Shown: positions 8,129 through 16,990, counted from the first letter of the stretch. The stretch is 32,481 nucleotides of DNA from Spirochaetales bacterium (GCA_016930085.1 JAFGHO010000102.1:1-32481); one strand, 5' to 3'. Notes: generated from the sequence alone by a model not told the origin. Made by a program: numbers and translations.

Positions 8129-8791
8129 ATGATTGTAGCGGAACAAAAACCCGTCGGGGAAATACTCGCCATGTTAGGGGCCGGCAAACGGATCCTGGTC
8201 GTCGGCTGCGACAGCTGCGTGACCGTTTGTCTTTCGGGCGGAGAAAAGGAAGTGAATGTGCTCTGCTCGGCACTCAGAATGTCCCAGAAGGGATTCAGCC
8301 GGATTACGGGCCGCACCGTAAAACGTCAGTGCGACAGGGAATTTCTCGAGGACATACGGAAGGACGCGGAGGAAAGCGATATACTGCTTTCGATGGCGTG
8401 CGGTGCCGGCTGCCAGATGTTGTCCGATTTTTTCGAGGGTATGATCGTGCTTCCCGCCCTCAATACCCTTTTTATGGGATCGAACGAAGGTGCCGGATAC
8501 TGGCTGGAACGCTGCCTCGGCTGCGGCGATTGCGTGCTGCATATAACAGGCGGTATTTGTCCCCGCGTGAGGTGCGCCAAAGGACTCATGAACGGTCCCT
8601 GCGGCGGATCCAAAGGCGGGAAGTGTGAAGTCGATCCCGAGCATCTCGAATGCGGATGGAATCTCATTTATCACAGGCTAAAGACCCTCGGTGCACTCGA
8701 CCGGATGATGGAGATACAACCGCCCCGCGACTGGTCCCGGTCCCATGAAGGGGGGCCGCGACGGGTGATAAGGGAGGATATCGCGCTATGA
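8129..8791 (+). CDS. metV: MetV, zinc/iron-sulfur partner of methylene-THF reductase
   Basis: A 220-residue cysteine-rich protein of the MTHFR C-terminal/MetV family, the obligatory partner of short bacterial MetF proteins in acetogens, where MetFV is a flavin enzyme carrying a MetV-bound [4Fe-4S] cluster. Fifteen cysteines are visible, including GCDSC (26-30), CGAGC (91-95), CLGCGDC (129-135), CPRVRC (144-149) and NGPCGGSKGGKC (155-166), the last being a family hallmark. A GAGGG site precedes the ATG. The stop overlaps the metF start by four bases (ATGA), as expected for two subunits made in equal amounts. MetV passes electrons from the Hdr/MvhD subunits to the FMN of MetF. Confidence 0.93.
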   Translation: MIVAEQKPVGEILAMLGAGKRILVVGCDSCVTVCLSGGEKEVNVLCSALRMSQKGFSRITGRTVKRQCDREFLEDIRKDAEESDILLSMACGAGCQMLSDFFEGMIVLPALNTLFMGSNEGAGYWLERCLGCGDCVLHITGGICPRVRCAKGLMNGPCGGSKGGKCEVDPEHLECGWNLIYHRLKTLGALDRMMEIQPPRDWSRSHEGGPRRVIREDIAL

Positions 8792-9741
8792 ACGTGAACA
8801 AGAACAAGAGCGGGCTTGAAAAACTTTTCGAAAAGGGTGAGTTTGTCGTGACCGCCGAATTGGGTCCGCCGAAAAGTGTCGATCCTTCCGTCATCGATGC
8901 CAAGGTGATCGCCCTGAAAGGGGCGGTCGATGCGGTCAATATTACGGACAATCAGGCCGCGATCGTGAGGATTTCCTCGATCGGAACGGGTATTTATGTG
9001 AAGAACGCCGGCATCGAGCCGATTATTCAGATGACCTGCCGCGACAGAAACCGGCTCGGCATCCAGGCGGATCTCCTCGGGGCTTCACTGAACGGGATAA
9101 AAAACCTGCTCTGCATTACCGGCGATCATCAGTCGTTGGGAAACCACCCCCGTGCCCGGTGCGTTTTTGATATCGATTCGATTCAACTCATCGGGATGGT
9201 GAGGGATATGCGTGAGAAAGGTGTGTTTCAGTGCGGAGAGGCGATCAGAAACGGAAAGCATGCCGATGTGCATGCCCCCGGTTTTTTCATCGGCGGAGCG
9301 GCTAATCCGTTCGCGGAGCCCCTCGAGTGGCGTGTCGATCGTTTACGGAAAAAGGTAAATGCCGGGGTCGAGTTTATCCAGACCCAATGTATCTATGATA
9401 TGGAGCGGTTTTCCCGATGGATGAAAGAGGTCACGGCACGCGGTCTGCATGGACAGGTGAAGATTTGCGCCGGTGTTTCTCCGCTCAAATCAGCCGGCGC
9501 GGCGGTATATATGAATGAAAAGGTCGCGGGGATTGTTATTCCGGATCACTGCATCGAACGGCTGAGAAAGGCGGACGATGCAAAAGCCGAGGGGTTGAAG
9601 ATATGTATCGAACAGATTCAACAGCTGATGGAGATGGAAGGGGTCGCGGGCGTCCATATTATCGCGATCGAATGGGAGACTGCCGTGAGAGGGATCGTGG
9701 AAGGCGCGGGGCTTTTACCCCGACCGGAAATGGAGGAATAA
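8788..9741 (+). CDS. metF: 5,10-methylenetetrahydrofolate reductase, catalytic subunit
   Basis: A 317-residue flavin-dependent TIM-barrel enzyme that reduces methylene-THF to methyl-THF, the last THF-bound step of the methyl branch of the Wood-Ljungdahl pathway, and reversible in methyl-group oxidation. Visible family landmarks are the N-terminal FVVTAELGPPKSVD (about 19-32), MTCRDRNR and LCITGDH (about 82-115), and the GVEFIQTQCIYD segment near 200, typical of the acetogen MetF type. The length fits the MetFV type, which needs MetV for electron input. The start is translationally coupled to metV. The next gene starts with no intervening base, so metV, metF and the HdrC fusion form a compact translational block. 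Confidence 0.95.
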   Translation: MNVNKNKSGLEKLFEKGEFVVTAELGPPKSVDPSVIDAKVIALKGAVDAVNITDNQAAIVRISSIGTGIYVKNAGIEPIIQMTCRDRNRLGIQADLLGASLNGIKNLLCITGDHQSLGNHPRARCVFDIDSIQLIGMVRDMREKGVFQCGEAIRNGKHADVHAPGFFIGGAANPFAEPLEWRVDRLRKKVNAGVEFIQTQCIYDMERFSRWMKEVTARGLHGQVKICAGVSPLKSAGAAVYMNEKVAGIVIPDHCIERLRKADDAKAEGLKICIEQIQQLMEMEGVAGVHIIAIEWETAVRGIVEGAGLLPRPEMEE

Positions 9742-10836
9742 GTGAACGGAGAAAGCATTAAAGCCGCATATGAAAAAGCCGCCAATATGCTTCGTGATAT
9801 GGACCTCGAGGAAGTATGCGGCAGGACAGGTGCGAAACGGAAGGGAAATATCCTCTCGCTGGATTATTTTAACGAAACTGTCGAGGTAGTGCTTCCGGAA
9901 ATAATATGCAGGGGTGAACATATTAGCGAGGTCGATGCACTTATTATCATTCATTATCTGATATCGACGGGAGCCGCTGAAACGAATGGCGAGTTTGTCG
10001 GATTCAAGGATCTGCCGGGCGGTATGTTCCATTACAACACCTTTGTAAAAGAAGGCCCCGGGCGTCTTTCCGAGATTTTTGCCGAAGAACACGGAAGAAT
10101 AGTGTCTGCTGCCGCCGGACTTGGCGGTGAAAAAGCCGCTTTCGGGGACGCGTCGGTGAAACTGAAAGTGTTTCCGCATGTGGAGATACTTGTTGTTCTC
10201 TACAGGGATGACGGTGATTTCCCGCAGGAAACCTATATGCTTTTCAGGGATGATATTATCAATTACCTGAGTCTGAAGGATATTTCGATGATGGCGGGTG
10301 TGATAACCGAACGGCTTAACACGCTGGAAAAATCGGCCCTCAAAACCGTCGACCTGATGCATACGGACAGGGATTTTAAAAACGAAATCGCCGCAAGGCC
10401 GGGCGCGGGATTTTTCAGGCGATGTTTTTCCTGTGGTACCTGTACCGCCTCGTGTCCGGTATCGGAGATCGATGAGCGTTTCAATCCGCGCCTGATTATA
10501 CGGCAATGTCTTTTGGGGCAGCGCGAAGAGATCCTCTCTTCAAAGGAATTGTGGTTCTGTGTCCAGTGCTATACCTGTTATGCGAGGTGCCCGCAGGATG
10601 TCCGCTTTACGGATGTGATCGCGGTTCTCAGGGAAATTGCGATAGAGGAGGGGTACGCACCGGAGGTGATGGAGGAAAAGGCAAAGAAAATCGGTGACCT
10701 CGCGCAGCGTCTCAGGCACGGATTGACCGAATATGCCTGGTTTTGCGCGACGGGGAACAAACAGAAAGATCTGCAGGAAAATCTTCCCGAAAAGCTGATG
10801 GATCGGCTTGAAAAGGGATTGAAGGAATTGGAATAA
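9742..10836 (+). CDS. DUF3786-HdrC fusion protein
   Basis: A 364-residue protein starting at GTG 9742, preceded by GGAGGAA. Residues about 5-205 match my memory of DUF3786: a helical region with IIHYLISTGA (69-78), then GFKDLPGGMFHYN (87-99). I cannot name a biochemical function for that domain. Residues about 220-330 are HdrC-like: two [4Fe-4S] motifs, CFSCGTCTASCP (228-239) and CVQCYTCYARCP (273-284). In methanogens HdrC passes electrons between HdrA and HdrB. No HdrB with CCG motifs occurs anywhere in this window, so the DUF3786 part or MetV may be the acceptor. The gene sits between metF and the giant HdrA, which fits a linker role joining the reductase to the bifurcating core. Confidence 0.85.
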   Translation: MNGESIKAAYEKAANMLRDMDLEEVCGRTGAKRKGNILSLDYFNETVEVVLPEIICRGEHISEVDALIIIHYLISTGAAETNGEFVGFKDLPGGMFHYNTFVKEGPGRLSEIFAEEHGRIVSAAAGLGGEKAAFGDASVKLKVFPHVEILVVLYRDDGDFPQETYMLFRDDIINYLSLKDISMMAGVITERLNTLEKSALKTVDLMHTDRDFKNEIAARPGAGFFRRCFSCGTCTASCPVSEIDERFNPRLIIRQCLLGQREEILSSKELWFCVQCYTCYARCPQDVRFTDVIAVLREIAIEEGYAPEVMEEKAKKIGDLAQRLRHGLTEYAWFCATGNKQKDLQENLPEKLMDRLEKGLKELE

Positions 10837-10838
10837 CG

Positions 10839-13800
10839 ATGGATAACGGCATGAGCGGAACGGTTCTGGTTGTCGGCGGGGGAATCGGCGGTATACAGGC
10901 ATCCCTGGACCTCGCGGAATCGGGATTCAGGGTTTATCTCATCGAGAAATCGCCTTCGATCGGCGGAACCATGGCACAGCTCGACAAGACCTTCCCGACA
11001 AACGATTGCGCCATGTGTATCATGTCGCCGAAACTTGTCGATTGCGCAAGACATCTCAACATAACGCTTTTAACCTGTTCCGAAGTCGTCTCATGCGGGG
11101 GCAGAGCGGGTGACTTTATCGTCACGGTAAAACGCCGCGCACGTTATGTGGATGAAACCAGATGCACGGGGTGCGCCGAATGCGAGGGGCACTGTCCCGT
11201 CGTCGTACCGAATGAGTTCGATATCGATATGTCGCTTCGCCATGCGATATACCGTCCGTTTCCTCAGGCGTCCCCGAATGTCTTCGCCATCGAAAAAAAC
11301 GGCATTCCACCCTGCAGGGACGCGTGCCCGGCGGGCTGCAATGTCCAGGGGTATATCGCCCTGATCGGCAGCGGCAGGTTCGGGGAAGCCCTTGATGTCA
11401 TACGGAAAACGATACCGCTTCCCGGGATATGCGGGCGTGTCTGCGGGTATTGCGAAGCGATGTGCAACAGGGCCTCGATCGACGAGGCATTGCGCATCCG
11501 CCTGCTCAAACGCTTTGCCGCCGATTACGAACGAAAAGCCCGGATCGCCGGCCGGAAGGGGAAAAAAGCCGCCGTCACACGAACGATATACATCCGTCAT
11601 GAAAAAGGGACTGGTGGCGTGGAAGACGCCGATAGCGGCGTGGAAGACGCCGATAACGGCGTGAAAATCGCCATTATCGGATCGGGACCCGCCGGTCTTA
11701 CCGCCGCCCGTGATTGCGCGGTCATGGGATATACCCCGGTGGTGTTCGAAGCCATGAAAAAACCCGGGGGGATGCTCAGGTACGGAATACCTGGTTACCG
11801 TTTGCCGGAAGATATCCTTGATTACGAAATCGACATGATTATCGGGGAAGGTGTCGAAATCAGAACGGAAACACCGATAGGGATCGGTCTCACCGTCGCG
11901 CAATTGCAGAAACGGGGCTTTCAAGCCGTGTTTATCGCAATCGGAACCCAAAAAAGCAACAGACTCATGATAAAGGGGGAAGACCTCGCCGGAGTGTTGC
12001 CGGGAATCCGGTTCCTCGAGCAGCGGATCGCGGGCGGGATATCACTTGATATACGCGGAAAGATCGTCGCGGTTATCGGGGGCGGAAACACGGCGCTGGA
12101 CGCAGCCCGTACCGCTTTGAGGCTGGGCGCGCGGCGGGTTATGGTCATCTACCGGAGGACGCGTGAACAGATGCCGGTGAGCGCGGAAGAATATGAAGCG
12201 GCAGTGGAGGAGGGAGTCGAATTTTATTTTCTTTTAAGTCCGATGGAAATTGCGGGGAGAAAGGGCAGGGTGACGGGCGTCCTCTTGCGGCATATGAAAT
12301 TGGGAACCCCGGATGCGTCCGGAAGAAGAAGACCCGTTCCGGTTCCCGATTCGACCGCTTTTTTCGATGCGGATATCGTTATCCCATCACCGGGGCAGGG
12401 AGTCGATGAAACATGGCCTGGTGCGGCATGCGAAAACCTCGAAATGAAAGGGAATCTGATACGGATCGATCCGCTTACGCTCGAAACAAACCTGGAGGGG
12501 GTTTTTGCGGGCGGCGATGCCGCGGGTAGCGGCGGTTATGTCGTGCACGCGATCGCACAAGGACACGAGGCGGCGATTTCCATCGACCGGTATATCCGCG
12601 GTGAAGATATGCGGGCGGGGAGAAAGAAGAAACGGGGGCCTGTCGCCGGTATACCCCCGAGGTATATCGAAAAGAAGGCGGCGATGAAACCGGATAGGCT
12701 TCCGGGCCGCGAACGGCTGATGTCTTTCGACGAAGTCGAAAAAGGACTGACGGAGGAAGAGGCGGTCGAAGAAGCAAAGCGATGTCTCAATTGTTCGATA
12801 TGTTCGGAATGCGGCCAATGTGAGTTGCATTGCTCGGTTAAAGCGATTGATTATTCGCAGAAAGACACGTATGAGGATATCCGTGTGGGTGCGATTCTCC
12901 TCGCCCCCGGCTGCGAGCGGGTCGACCCCGGGGGGTTGTATCGGCTCGGTTTCGGCATATATCCGGATGTGATCACGGGTATCCATTTCGAACGGATGTT
13001 GTCGTCTTCCGGACCGTTTGCCGGGCATATCAGAAGGCCGTCGGACGGAATGACACCGGAAAAAATCGCGTTTATCCAGTGCGCCGGTTCACGGGATACC
13101 GTTGCAGGAAACGAGATCTGTTCGTCCGTCTGCTGTATGTACGCGATCAAGGAGGCGGTGATCGCGAAGGAGCATGATCCGGAGATTCAGCCGGTTATTT
13201 TTTATATGGATATCCGGGCTGTCGGCAAGGATTTCGAACGCTACTACGAGCGGGCAAAGAGCGAATACAACGTACGCTTTGTCCGGTCGCGGGTGTCCGA
13301 CGTATTGAAACGGCCGGGTTCCGGACGGCTTGAGGTACGGTATGAGGGGGGGGACGGGAAGGCGAGCGAAGAAGATGTCGACCTCGTCGTCCTTTCGACC
13401 GGATTTACCGGAGGCGGGCGTCTGCGCGATATCGGCGGGGTTTTCGGTCTTCCGGTCAACAGATTCGGTTATCTTGCCGCCGATCCGCTCGCCGCAGTCG
13501 AAACGAGAATCCCCGGTCTGTTTCTCTGCGGACCGGCCCAGGAACCGAAGGATATTCCGGAGACGATCATGCAGGCCAACGCTGCCTCGGCGGCTGCCGC
13601 CGAAATGCTTGCCGGGGCGCGGTGGCATGACGTCGTTGAAAAGGAATATCCGCCCGAACGTGACATCGGCGGAGAGGGAGTGAAGATCGGGGTGTTCGTA
13701 TGCCGGTGCGGCATTAATATCGCCGCCACGGTGGATGTGAGTGCGGTTTTAGGGTATGCGGAAACACTTCCCGGAGTGGTATTTGCGGAAGAAAACCTCT

Positions 13801-15356
13801 ATACCTGTTCGCAGGATACCCAGGACCATATGAAGGAGATGATCCGAGCGCACGGTTTGAACAGAATCGTCGTCGCCTCGTGTACCCCGCGGACCCATGA
13901 ACCACTCTTTCAGGAGACGATTCGCGAGGCTGGATTGAACAGGCACCTTTTCTCCATGGCTAATATACGCGACCAGTGTTCGTGGATTCACATGAAGGAG
14001 CCGGCGTACGCGACGGAAAAAGCAAAAGATCTATTACGGATGGCGGTCGCGAGGATCGGGCTCGTCGAACCTCTCCCCCGGATACCGCTTCCCGTCATAC
14101 GGGAGGTATTGGTGGTCGGCGGAGGACCTGCCGGGATGTCGGCTGCCCTTTCCCTTTCGCGCCAGGGATTCCCCGTGCATCTCGTCGAGAAGGAGACGGT
14201 GCTGGGCGGGAATCTGCGGAATATCGGCTCGACACTTGAAGGAACGTCCGTAAGGGACCTTCTCGATGATATGATCGGGGCAATTGAAAGCAATCCACTC
14301 GTTACCGTACATTCTGGCTTCGTCGTCGAGGAGGTCGGGGGGTTCATCGGCAATTATACAACGAGAATCAGATCGAGATACGGCGAAGAGTTTATCGAGG
14401 TGCGTCACGGTGTCGCCGTTATCGCAACGGGTGCCGTCGAGTCAAAGCCCGAAGGGTATAATTACGGGAGCGACGGGAGGATAAAAACCGGCCTCGAGTT
14501 TGAATCATACCTGGCCGCATGCGACGACAATTCCCTTCCGCGCAACGCGGTTTTTATCCAGTGTGTGGGATCGCGCGAATCAGGGCATATGTATTGTTCC
14601 CGAATCTGCTGCAAACACACGGTCAAGAATGCCCTTGCGCTAAAGCGGCGAAATCCTGACGCTTCCGTTTTCGTCCTTTACCGTGATGTCAGAACGTACG
14701 GGTTCTCCGAGTATGATTACCGGGTCGCGCGGGATGCGGGGATCGTCTTTATCCGGTATGAGGCGGCCGTAAAGCCGGCGGTACTCGCCGGGAAGGATAT
14801 TCTTGTCATCGAAGTGCGTGAGGCGATGACGGAAAACTCGATCAGGATTCCTGCGGACGCCGTCATTCTGGCGGCGCGAATCGATCCGGGGTATGATAAC
14901 GAAACAATGTCGCGGCTGTTCAAGGTTCCGCTGACCGCGGACGGATTTTTTCTCGAAGCCCATGTAAAACTCCGGCCTGTTGATTTTGCCACCGAAGGTG
15001 TTTTTCTTGCCGGTACGGCCCACAGTCCGAAAACCACTGCCGAAAGCATTTCTCAGGGGAGGGCCGCCGCGGCGCGGGCGGCGATCATTATCAGCAAAGA
15101 TACCTATGAAGCGGAGGCAACGATTGCGGCCCTCAACGAGGACCTCTGCGACGGGTGCGGCATTTGTGTGGGGGTGTGCTCGTATAATGCGATCGAGCTT
15201 GTCGACCTCGAAAACGATAAAAAAATCGTCAAACTGAACGAGGCGATGTGCAAGGGGTGCGGGGGGTGCGTCGCGGCGTGTCCGAGCGGCGCCATGGAGC
15301 AAAAGGGGTTCAGGAATAGCCAGATTCTGGCGGAGATCGATGCCGCACTCCAGTAG
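10839..15356 (+). CDS. 1505-residue tandem HdrA with inserted GltD/NfnB-type NAD(P)H module (HdrL-like)
   Basis: One uninterrupted frame encodes three modules. HdrA-1 begins with FAD motif VVGGGIGG (11-18), TNDCAMC (54-60) and an Fe-S segment CTGCAECEGHC (109-119), and resumes at about 650-925 with CLNCSICSECGQC (649-661) and FIQCAGSRD ... CSSVCC (745-766). Inserted at about 158-600 is a GltD/NfnB-like unit: the Cys-rich N-domain (CRDACPAGC, CGRVCGYCEAMC), AIIGSGPAG (278-286), the second nucleotide site VIGGGNTALDAARTALRLGA (412-431), and GVFAGGDAAGSGG (554-566). HdrA-2 (about 948-1505) is complete: VCRCGIN (954-960), VVGGGPAG (1092-1099), FIQCVGSRE ... CSRICC (1239-1258), and two ferredoxin motifs (from Cys1437 and Cys1471). 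Giant HdrL-type proteins are known in some sulfate reducers. Inference: two flavin centres plus an NAD(P)H site permit bifurcation among NAD(P)H, H2, ferredoxin and methylene-THF. The start is poorly marked; ATG 10851 is an alternative. Confidence 0.9.
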   Translation: MDNGMSGTVLVVGGGIGGIQASLDLAESGFRVYLIEKSPSIGGTMAQLDKTFPTNDCAMCIMSPKLVDCARHLNITLLTCSEVVSCGGRAGDFIVTVKRRARYVDETRCTGCAECEGHCPVVVPNEFDIDMSLRHAIYRPFPQASPNVFAIEKNGIPPCRDACPAGCNVQGYIALIGSGRFGEALDVIRKTIPLPGICGRVCGYCEAMCNRASIDEALRIRLLKRFAADYERKARIAGRKGKKAAVTRTIYIRHEKGTGGVEDADSGVEDADNGVKIAIIGSGPAGLTAARDCAVMGYTPVVFEAMKKPGGMLRYGIPGYRLPEDILDYEIDMIIGEGVEIRTETPIGIGLTVAQLQKRGFQAVFIAIGTQKSNRLMIKGEDLAGVLPGIRFLEQRIAGGISLDIRGKIVAVIGGGNTALDAARTALRLGARRVMVIYRRTREQMPVSAEEYEAAVEEGVEFYFLLSPMEIAGRKGRVTGVLLRHMKLGTPDASGRRRPVPVPDSTAFFDADIVIPSPGQGVDETWPGAACENLEMKGNLIRIDPLTLETNLEGVFAGGDAAGSGGYVVHAIAQGHEAAISIDRYIRGEDMRAGRKKKRGPVAGIPPRYIEKKAAMKPDRLPGRERLMSFDEVEKGLTEEEAVEEAKRCLNCSICSECGQCELHCSVKAIDYSQKDTYEDIRVGAILLAPGCERVDPGGLYRLGFGIYPDVITGIHFERMLSSSGPFAGHIRRPSDGMTPEKIAFIQCAGSRDTVAGNEICSSVCCMYAIKEAVIAKEHDPEIQPVIFYMDIRAVGKDFERYYERAKSEYNVRFVRSRVSDVLKRPGSGRLEVRYEGGDGKASEEDVDLVVLSTGFTGGGRLRDIGGVFGLPVNRFGYLAADPLAAVETRIPGLFLCGPAQEPKDIPETIMQANAASAAAAEMLAGARWHDVVEKEYPPERDIGGEGVKIGVFVCRCGINIAATVDVSAVLGYAETLPGVVFAEENLYTCSQDTQDHMKEMIRAHGLNRIVVASCTPRTHEPLFQETIREAGLNRHLFSMANIRDQCSWIHMKEPAYATEKAKDLLRMAVARIGLVEPLPRIPLPVIREVLVVGGGPAGMSAALSLSRQGFPVHLVEKETVLGGNLRNIGSTLEGTSVRDLLDDMIGAIESNPLVTVHSGFVVEEVGGFIGNYTTRIRSRYGEEFIEVRHGVAVIATGAVESKPEGYNYGSDGRIKTGLEFESYLAACDDNSLPRNAVFIQCVGSRESGHMYCSRICCKHTVKNALALKRRNPDASVFVLYRDVRTYGFSEYDYRVARDAGIVFIRYEAAVKPAVLAGKDILVIEVREAMTENSIRIPADAVILAARIDPGYDNETMSRLFKVPLTADGFFLEAHVKLRPVDFATEGVFLAGTAHSPKTTAESISQGRAAAARAAIIISKDTYEAEATIAALNEDLCDGCGICVGVCSYNAIELVDLENDKKIVKLNEAMCKGCGGCVAACPSGAMEQKGFRNSQILAEIDAALQ
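11616..11657 (+). repeat. In-frame 21-bp tandem duplication inside the giant HdrA gene
   Basis: Two 21-bp units (11616-11636 and 11637-11657) differ at one base and are followed by a third partial GGCGTG. They encode GVEDADS and GVEDADN, residues 260-273, an acidic linker just before the NAD(P)-binding motif of the GltD-like module. Each unit also contains GGCGT and ACGCC as a small inverted repeat. It looks like a recent slippage expansion of a flexible interdomain linker. Confidence 0.9.
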
Positions 15357-15391
15357 CGGGGGAGATGTTTCCGTTTTGGAAGGACCGGATA

Positions 15392-15850
15392 ATGAGTGAA
15401 CCGTTTATACCCAAAATTATCGTTTTTTGCTGCAACTGGTGCGCCTATGCGGGGGCGGATCTCGCGGGGGTAAGCAGATTGCAGATAAAACCCCATTTCA
15501 GGATTATCCGGACACTCTGTTCCGCCCGTGTCGATCCGGAGTTTATCATGTATGCCTTTCGCAAAGGCGCTGACGGGGTAATGGTGGCCGGGTGCCACCC
15601 GGGCGACTGTCATTATATCGGCGGGAATTACCGGACGCGGCGGCGAATGGCCCTTCTGAAAAGCATGCTGAAACAGTTCGGTCTGAATACGGACCGTTTC
15701 CGACTTGAATGGGTGTCCGCGTCCGAGGGGGAGAAATTCGCACGCGTGGTCAATGATTTTATCGACCGGATCGTCGAACTGGGACCGAGTCCGTTCGGGA
15801 AAATAAACAACAGAGATCGCCGTAGAAAAGATGAACCAATATCGGGGTAA
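15392..15850 (+). CDS. mvhD: MvhD, [2Fe-2S] electron-transfer subunit
   Basis: A canonical MvhD of 152 residues. I prefer the ATG at 15392 (GGAAGGA about 8 nt upstream) over the ATG at 15365, which would add nine residues and has its purine run directly against the codon. All family cysteines are present: CCNWC (13-17), Cys43, GCHPGDC (67-73) followed by HYIGGNY. MvhD accepts electrons from the hydrogenase small subunit and passes them to HdrA. Its position directly between the giant HdrA and mvhG fits that role exactly. Unlike the first MvhD of the operon (6795-7175), nothing is degenerate here. Confidence 0.93.
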   Translation: MSEPFIPKIIVFCCNWCAYAGADLAGVSRLQIKPHFRIIRTLCSARVDPEFIMYAFRKGADGVMVAGCHPGDCHYIGGNYRTRRRMALLKSMLKQFGLNTDRFRLEWVSASEGEKFARVVNDFIDRIVELGPSPFGKINNRDRRRKDEPISG

Positions 15851-15975
15851 TGCCGCCGGTAACGGGCGTGTATCCCGATGCCGCAGGGGACGCCATGGAA
15901 AACGGCATGACGGGTTCCGGATATTTTCGGATCACCCCCGGCGGCCGTGATTATATATATAGGGAGGAATACGAT
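15851..15975 (+). other. Structured 125-nt gap between mvhD and mvhG
   Basis: This is the longest gap in the operon. GCCGCCGG (15852-15859) pairs perfectly with CCGGCGGC (15938-15945). Inside are ATGCCG/CGGCAT (15878-15883 / 15903-15908) and GGCGT/ACGCC (15865-15869 / 15890-15894); these inner pairs cannot all form at once. The region is also open in the mvhG frame back to an ATG at 15850, so a 42-residue N-terminal extension of MvhG is formally possible, but the strong ribosome site at 15961-15968 argues against it. Confidence 0.5.
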
Positions 15976-16986
15976 ATGGCGGAGAAGATTACGATAGCAC
16001 TCAAACGCGGGGCATCATGCGTCGGGTGTGATATCGCGGTCGTCAACTTTAATGAACATCTTTTTACCCTTTTAACTTATGCAGATATCGTTTTCGCACC
16101 GACGCTTCTTGATGTAAAATACGAGGACCTCAAGAATTTGCCTGACGGGTCGGTGACCATCGGTTTTTATCATGGCGCCGTGAGAAACTCGGATAATGAA
16201 GAAATGGCAAAGGTGATGAGGGATAAATGCCGCTTTCTTATCGCCTACGGTGCGTGCGCGCATATGGGCGGAATTCCGGGCCTCGCGAACGCCACGACAC
16301 GGAAGAAGATTCTGGAACAGGTATACAAAAAAACAGTATCGACGGTGAACCCGGAAGGGACAATGCCCATGGAAACGTATACCGACGAGGCGGGCCATGA
16401 CCTTACGCTTCCGGCCTTTTACGACCGGGTCTTTGCCCTCGACGATGTTGTGGACGTCGATTACTATGTCCCCGCCTGCCCCCCGACACACGATATAAAT
16501 ATGCAGATTCTTTCTCTTGTCAGGGAGTTTGTCGAAAAGGGGAAGCCCCTTCCCCCCAAAGGATCGGTGATCGCATCGGTAAAAACCCTCTGCGATGAAT
16601 GCGGACGGACAAGATCCCGGACGATATCGGTTGCGAGGTTCCGCAGGCTTCAGGATCTGAAACTCGATGAAGATAAGTGCTTTCTCGAACAGGGGATCGT
16701 CTGTCTGGGACCGGCAACCCGAGCGGGTTGCGGGGCACCCTGTACGGCGGTCAATGTCCCGTGCAGGGGGTGTATGGGACCGACATCCGGCGTCATGGAA
16801 CAGGGGGCATCCATGCTTTCCGCGATCGCTTCGATTATCAGCATATCGGATGATGAAGATAAGCTTTCGGAAGAACAGATCGAACGGCTTATGGATCAGA
16901 TTATCGATCCACTCGGCTGTTTTTACCGGTTTTCCCTCCCCAAATCCCAGCTGGGGCGGGTGGTCGAAGACGTAAAAGAGGAGTAA
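15976..16986 (+). CDS. mvhG: [NiFe] hydrogenase small subunit, MvhG-type
   Basis: The ATG at 15976 follows GGGAGGAA (15962-15969) and yields 336 residues beginning just before the proximal-cluster motif. That cluster is complete: CVGC (15-18), YGACAHMGG (Cys94) and PACPP (Cys168). Further cysteines for two more clusters are CDEC (206-209), Cys235, Cys243, Cys252, Cys256 and CRGC (263-266). There is no twin-arginine signal, so the enzyme is cytoplasmic, as in group 3 hydrogenases (Mvh/Frh-like, F420-non-reducing or methyl-viologen-reducing type). It carries electrons from the Ni-Fe site in MvhA to MvhD and on to the Hdr flavins. Confidence 0.92.
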   Translation: MAEKITIALKRGASCVGCDIAVVNFNEHLFTLLTYADIVFAPTLLDVKYEDLKNLPDGSVTIGFYHGAVRNSDNEEMAKVMRDKCRFLIAYGACAHMGGIPGLANATTRKKILEQVYKKTVSTVNPEGTMPMETYTDEAGHDLTLPAFYDRVFALDDVVDVDYYVPACPPTHDINMQILSLVREFVEKGKPLPPKGSVIASVKTLCDECGRTRSRTISVARFRRLQDLKLDEDKCFLEQGIVCLGPATRAGCGAPCTAVNVPCRGCMGPTSGVMEQGASMLSAIASIISISDDEDKLSEEQIERLMDQIIDPLGCFYRFSLPKSQLGRVVEDVKEE

Positions 16987-16990
16987 CGAC

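Noticed and set aside
11091-11951. Long antisense frames within the giant HdrA gene
   Set aside because: They mirror codon bias of the real gene; the sense strand has clear, continuous protein motifs.
15850-15975. N-terminal extension of MvhG from the ATG at 15850
   Set aside because: The strong ribosome site at 15962-15969 and the family's normal N-terminus both point to ATG 15976.
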